DNA of 64,000 nt, from the NCBI GenBank assembly GCA_944470555.2, contig OX104134.1, forward strand, positions 55,171,890-55,235,889, read 5' to 3'. Both the position numbers and the translations under genes were made by a program. The notes below the pieces were generated by a model. It was not told the origin of the DNA. It ran no database searches and worked only from the letters and a program-made list of their open reading frames with translations. This stretch comes from Heterobilharzia americana (taxonomy: Eukaryota; Platyhelminthes; Trematoda; Strigeidida; Schistosomatidae). Positions 61,039-64,000 of this stretch are shown one piece after another (the first letter of the stretch is position 1; every line of letters starts with the position of its first letter).

Positions 61039-61290
61039 ATAACAATAAAGGATCTCTCTGCATGCTGCCTTTATATAATCAATACCATTAGTCATAAACA
61101 GATATGCGATCCTTCATGTTTAAAATATAGACAACAGGAAATAACTAGCAAACTTGAGAATAGTGGTTGTAAAATAAATCAACATTTTTTAGTAACGAAG
61201 TATGTTATCATAACTGAGTCAAAAACACTTTCAATGTTCAACTTTTATGAACCTCTTACTATCTTCAAAACTCATACGTAGAGACAAAAG

Positions 61291-61338
61291 GCAGTATCAT
61301 TATATCCACGTGCGCAACCCTACCACTCGGTCACAACA
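61291..61338 (+). repeat. 5' LTR remnant (last approximately 48 bp only)
   Basis: TTATATCCACGTGCGCAACC...GGTCACAACA matches the end of the 3' LTR with about six differences. The sequence before it does not match the 3' LTR, so the 5' LTR is truncated or replaced. Confidence 0.75.
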
Positions 61339-61340
61339 AT

Positions 61341-61352
61341 TGGCGACGGGGA
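61341..61352 (+). promoter_or_regulatory. Primer binding site
   Basis: TGGCGACGGGGA begins 2 bases after the LTR end (ACA) and starts with TGG, as expected for pairing with a tRNA 3' CCA end. The tRNA was not identified. Confidence 0.6.
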
Positions 61353-61366
61353 TTGTTTGGTTGACA

Positions 61367-61834
61367 ATGTCTATCTCGTTGGATGATCTTAAATCGATTT
61401 TACAACTGCAGCAGGCTCAAAATGAAGCAGCTCAAATGGAATTAATTGAAGCCCTTACTCAAAAATTTTCAAGTCAAATGCCTTCAGCATCCCATTCAGA
61501 TAAATATGAAAGCATTTCCAATTCTGTCAATGAGTTTAATTATGATCCTATGTCTGGCCTCATTTTCGATTCATGGTTTAATCGCTATGAAGATGTCTTT
61601 CGTATTGAATGCTTCAAATTTGGTGATGCAGCCAAAGTTCGTCTATTATTGCGCAAACTTGGCACTGTTGAACACAACAAATATGTCAATTTTATTTTGC
61701 CGAAAAATCCCCGTGAGTTATTTCTTGATGAAACAGTTGGTGTTCTTTCTCAGATATTAGGCAAACAGTCATCCCTGTTTAATATTCGTTATCAATGTTT
61801 TCATTGTCTCAATTACCTGCTGATGATTATCTGA
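61367..61834 (+). CDS. Gag, N-terminal part (first frame)
   Basis: The start is set at the ATG at 61367, 15 bases after the primer site; an upstream in-frame ATG at 61247 would lie partly inside the LTR. It begins MSISLDDLKSILQLQQAQ and continues with a capsid-like region (LIFDSWFNRYEDVFRIECF, VRLLLRKLGTVEHNKYVNF). Such proteins form the particle that packages element RNA. Near 61800 the frame runs into a spurious end, while the matching continuation lies in the next frame (overlap 61795-61834). The change equals a one-base backward step. No classic slippery heptamer is present, so I read it as a mutation rather than programmed frameshifting. Confidence 0.75.
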   Translation: MSISLDDLKSILQLQQAQNEAAQMELIEALTQKFSSQMPSASHSDKYESISNSVNEFNYDPMSGLIFDSWFNRYEDVFRIECFKFGDAAKVRLLLRKLGTVEHNKYVNFILPKNPRELFLDETVGVLSQILGKQSSLFNIRYQCFHCLNYLLMII

Positions 61835-62997
61835 CGTATGTTGGTAAAGTAAATCGAGAATGCGAGAGGTTTAAGCATAATGAAATGACGGCGGACCAAT
61901 TTAAATGTCTAATCTTTATTTGTGGTTTGCAGAACCCTGAAGATGCCGATATTCGGACCAGAATTCTGTCACGCATAGAGCAAGATCCGAAAATGACACT
62001 GCAGATGGTGAAAGCTGAATGCCAACGCTTGATCAATCTGAAGCATGATGCAGATATAGTACAGCAAAAGTCCCAGCCGTCTGATTTGGTTTCAGTCAAT
62101 GCAGTGAAAACCCCACACTCTACAGCCAAGCACATGCAACGTAAATCAAAATCGTCAGGCAAACCTCCTACTGTCAAACCTCCTTCAGTTTGCTGGTATT
62201 GTGGTTCATGGCATCTTGTAAAGTTTTGTCCCTTCAAGATGCACAAATGCCAACAGTATCACCGTTTTGGACACAAAGAGGGTTACTGTCCCGCAAATAC
62301 AAATGCTCCTATGCGGACAAAACGTCCTTTTGTCAAACCGAAATCACCCAGCAAAATTCAAGGTATCTACACGACTTCCAGAGCTGATGTTAGGAACAAA
62401 AGAAGATATGTCAATCTATCTGTTGATGGTAAACCTATTCATCTGCAGCTGGATACAGCATCTGATATTACTTTAGTTTCTCGAAACACATGGTGCACAC
62501 TTGGGTGCCCACAGGTCCAGCCAACTGACCATATCGCTAGGAATGTTTCTGGAGATATCCTAAAACTGGTCGGTGAGATTAGTTGCCATATTCAGTTGGG
62601 TGATCCTAAATTCAATGACGTCGGTTACCTAACAAATCGTCATGATTTAGACGTACTTGGTTTGGATTGGATTCACAAACTTGATATCTTGAATGTTCCA
62701 TTAAATTCAATATGTTCTGATACGTCACCCTCTCATAACGAGGTTTCATCTTGTAAGCCGGATAAGTCTAATTCAGAACACTCGCTCCAGAGGCATGCAT
62801 CATTCTCTGTTGCAGACGATGTATTAAAGGTAAGGGGGGAAGAGGCGACGAAGAAATTTTTTGAGCGTTTCGCTGTCTCACCCTACGGAAGCATATCATC
62901 AGCCCCGAGTCAGTTATCGCCTGCAGAAGGCCAAAGCACTTCCAAACGGACCATAAAAAGAAGTCGTACACTCTTTACTGGGGGAGGTGAAACGTAG
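61795..62997 (+). CDS. Gag C-terminus with zinc knuckles, fused to protease
   Basis: 400 codons from the first ATG of this frame; the natural protein would enter from the gag frame. The first knuckle is CWYCGSWHLVKFC (residues 133-145), a proper CX2CX3HX4C. The second is CQQYHRFGHKEGYC (152-165), with Tyr where the second Cys is expected. The aspartic protease motif is LQLDTASDITLVS (D220), with the later DLDVLGLDW block at 285-291 matching the protease C-terminal end. Residues 342-400 are not protease; the end RTLFTGGGET resembles the end of a pol polyprotein. The frame is otherwise uninterrupted, so the copy is relatively young. Confidence 0.82.
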   Translation: MFSLSQLPADDYLTYVGKVNRECERFKHNEMTADQFKCLIFICGLQNPEDADIRTRILSRIEQDPKMTLQMVKAECQRLINLKHDADIVQQKSQPSDLVSVNAVKTPHSTAKHMQRKSKSSGKPPTVKPPSVCWYCGSWHLVKFCPFKMHKCQQYHRFGHKEGYCPANTNAPMRTKRPFVKPKSPSKIQGIYTTSRADVRNKRRYVNLSVDGKPIHLQLDTASDITLVSRNTWCTLGCPQVQPTDHIARNVSGDILKLVGEISCHIQLGDPKFNDVGYLTNRHDLDVLGLDWIHKLDILNVPLNSICSDTSPSHNEVSSCKPDKSNSEHSLQRHASFSVADDVLKVRGEEATKKFFERFAVSPYGSISSAPSQLSPAEGQSTSKRTIKRSRTLFTGGGET

Positions 62998-63014
62998 CGA
63001 CAAGAAGGCAGCCA

Positions 63015-63024
63015 ATAGGGGAGT
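63015..63024 (+). promoter_or_regulatory. Polypurine tract
   Basis: The purine run AATAGGGGAG lies immediately before the LTR start at 63025; it would prime plus-strand synthesis. Confidence 0.6.
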
Positions 63025-63365
63025 TGTTTTCAAGTCATGATCAGATCATTTTCAGGGCATGATTTATGCATACACTGACATGAGAACCTGACTGGAGAAA
63101 GTCAACCTCATACAGGAAATCTGATTAGTTCATTTATGGCTTCACTTTCCGAGAGTTTTGTAAATACAAATATGCCATGTATCTGCCTAATAAAGGTTGT
63201 CGCTGTTCTTGGAGTCACAGGCCGTCTTTGTCTTCTGATTTCTCCGCGGTTCAGTGAAGCAGAAGGTACTGATGGAGGTCAGTCATAAAGGTATTCGGTT
63301 GAGGTGTCTATTGAATCTCAGTTTCATTATATCCACGCGCGCAACCGCACCACTTGGTCACAACA
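63025..63365 (+). repeat. 3' LTR (about 341 bp)
   Basis: It begins TGTTTTC after the purine tract and ends CACAACA, giving TGTT...AACA ends. AATAAA at about 63190 could be the poly(A) signal. Its last 48 bases match the 5' LTR remnant. Confidence 0.7.
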
Positions 63366-63540
63366 AAGACTGCTTATAACAAAACCCTGATATGAAAAAC
63401 AAACAGAGTAATGTCATATGACAGCTACATAAACTCACTACTTTTGTGGAAAGAAACAGATAAGTACCTGTATGTCAGCAGTTGCATGTATTCAAAGTTT
63501 ACAGTTACTTGTACTCTACAAACTCTACAAGTTGACTTAC

Positions 63541-63658
63541 TGTTAACATAGGTTTCAGTTGCACTCGATGACGAATTCACTAACTGGAAGTAAACTGAGT
63601 CCAAGGATTCTCGTAAAGCAACTCTAAACCCAACAAGGTAGACATGAAACTTCTCCAA
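63541..63658 (-). CDS. Possible internal exon, unidentified
   Basis: 118 nt on the minus strand between TTACTGCTGTTTAG and a consensus donor (ACA then GTAAGT). The open frame reads EKFHVYLVGFRVALRESLDS then VYFQLVNSSSS. The donor is the best in the window. The exon lies on the strand of the SLC25A46-like gene and upstream of its last exon, but the sequence does not match what I know of that family. Confidence 0.3.
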
Positions 63659-63699
63659 CTAAACAGCAGTAACTCAACTGGTGTTTTGTGGCGATTGAT

Positions 63700-63818
63700 T
63701 TTAAGGTAGTTTTTATCACGGACTCATATTAGTTGGGGAACTAATGAAAACCGAAGAGCATCCGGCAGCTGTTACGTCTACGTGTGAGACTCATCATCAG
63801 TATGCAAGGTCGACCTCA
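63700..63818 (-). repeat. Hammerhead SINE, second family, decayed
   Basis: On the minus strand the ribozyme remnant (63763-63818) has CTGATGATGAG, an extra three bases against the family, then TAGACGTAACAGCTG, with GTAA replacing GAAA. The tail AACTAATATGAGTCCGTGATA follows. It should be inactive. Confidence 0.6.
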
Positions 63819-64000
63819 CGAAAGATCAAGTACAAAGCCATCAGGTCTTACGGTGATCGCATTATTACACAGCTAGTGGGGTGGAATACAATGGGTCCAC
63901 CCAATGTTTCAGTGAAAAGCGGTAGCTTGTGAGGTCAACTAAGTCAGTGTAAGGATAAACACTCACCGACAGCATTGCACAACGGTCACGATATTACAAA

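Larger units (their letters stand above)
61291..63365 (+). mobile_element. Internally deleted Ty3/Gypsy-type LTR element (gag-protease only)
   Basis: The layout is: a remnant of the 5' LTR (61291-61338), a primer binding site, a gag frame, gag plus protease in a second frame, a polypurine tract, and a 3' LTR (63025-63365). There is no reverse transcriptase, RNase H or integrase between the protease and the 3' LTR. The short C-terminal coding tail looks like the end of a pol polyprotein, so an internal deletion is the simplest reading. It belongs to the Ty3/Gypsy group by its zinc knuckles and DTAS protease; a finer family name is not claimed. Confidence 0.8.

Noticed and set aside
61827..62246. 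139-codon minus-strand frame across gag
   Set aside because: Antisense of an open gag frame with clear zinc knuckles on the plus strand.
1..64000. Bacterial-type systems: CRISPR arrays, operons, toxin-antitoxin or phage genes
   Set aside because: No regularly spaced repeats, no ribosome-binding-site-led gene strings, and the sequence has clear eukaryotic introns and retroelements.

Overview
The window looks like nuclear DNA of a blood fluke (Schistosoma). It is AT-rich and gene-poor, with long stretches of no visible coding content. The repeats are typical of schistosomes: SM-alpha-like short elements that carry hammerhead ribozymes, many Penelope-like element (PLE) fragments with GIY-YIG endonuclease tails, two kinds of LINE, and a Ty3/Gypsy-type LTR element. 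The species cannot be fixed from the sequence alone. No bacterial operon, CRISPR array, rRNA or true tRNA gene was seen.

Host genes. The one gene recognised with confidence is the last coding exon of an SLC25A46-like mitochondrial outer-membrane carrier protein (55242-55830, minus strand). Exons of an unidentified gene are likely at 16544-17768 (minus strand); two of them splice in frame. Weaker exon candidates lie at 7052-7240, 13870-14375, 15479-15690, 24910-25135 and 63541-63658 (minus) and at 31179-31363 and 35429-35609 (plus). The 31179-31363 candidate contains a perfect in-frame 63-bp tandem duplication.

Mobile elements by region. 3.4-6.6 kb: an almost full-length but decayed LINE (endonuclease plus reverse transcriptase, minus strand). 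11.1-11.6, 34.0-34.9, 42.3-42.7, 46.4-47.1 and 49.7-50.4 kb: PLE fragments on the plus strand. 38.2-39.2 and 47.2-49.6 kb: two 5'-truncated PLEs, each bracketed by inverted copies of its own 3' end; the second has arms of about 548 bp that are nearly identical. 50.6-52.6, 56.3-56.8 and 59.0-60.0 kb: three copies of a second LINE family. 58.0-58.95 kb: the 3' half of a LINE of the first family. 61.3-63.4 kb: an internally deleted LTR element with gag and protease but no visible reverse transcriptase or integrase.

Short elements. Two tRNA-promoter, hammerhead-bearing SINE families are present. The SM-alpha-like family (9.35-9.75, 26.7-26.9 and 37.7-37.9 kb) has decayed ribozymes. A second family (1.0, 14.7, 16.2, 33.9, 35.3, 49.65 and 63.7 kb) shares one hammerhead plan, and the copy at 14784-14840 keeps every core nucleotide I can check.

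Structural DNA. There is a perfect 132-bp palindrome at 60907-61038, an approximately 246-bp palindrome centred on a TA tract at 36392-36637, four (TA)n tracts, and a pair of approximately 115-bp inverted repeats about 2.8 kb apart (10.44 and 13.35 kb). The window is a repeat-rich intergenic or intronic region in which retroelements, not a gene cluster, account for most recognisable sequence.
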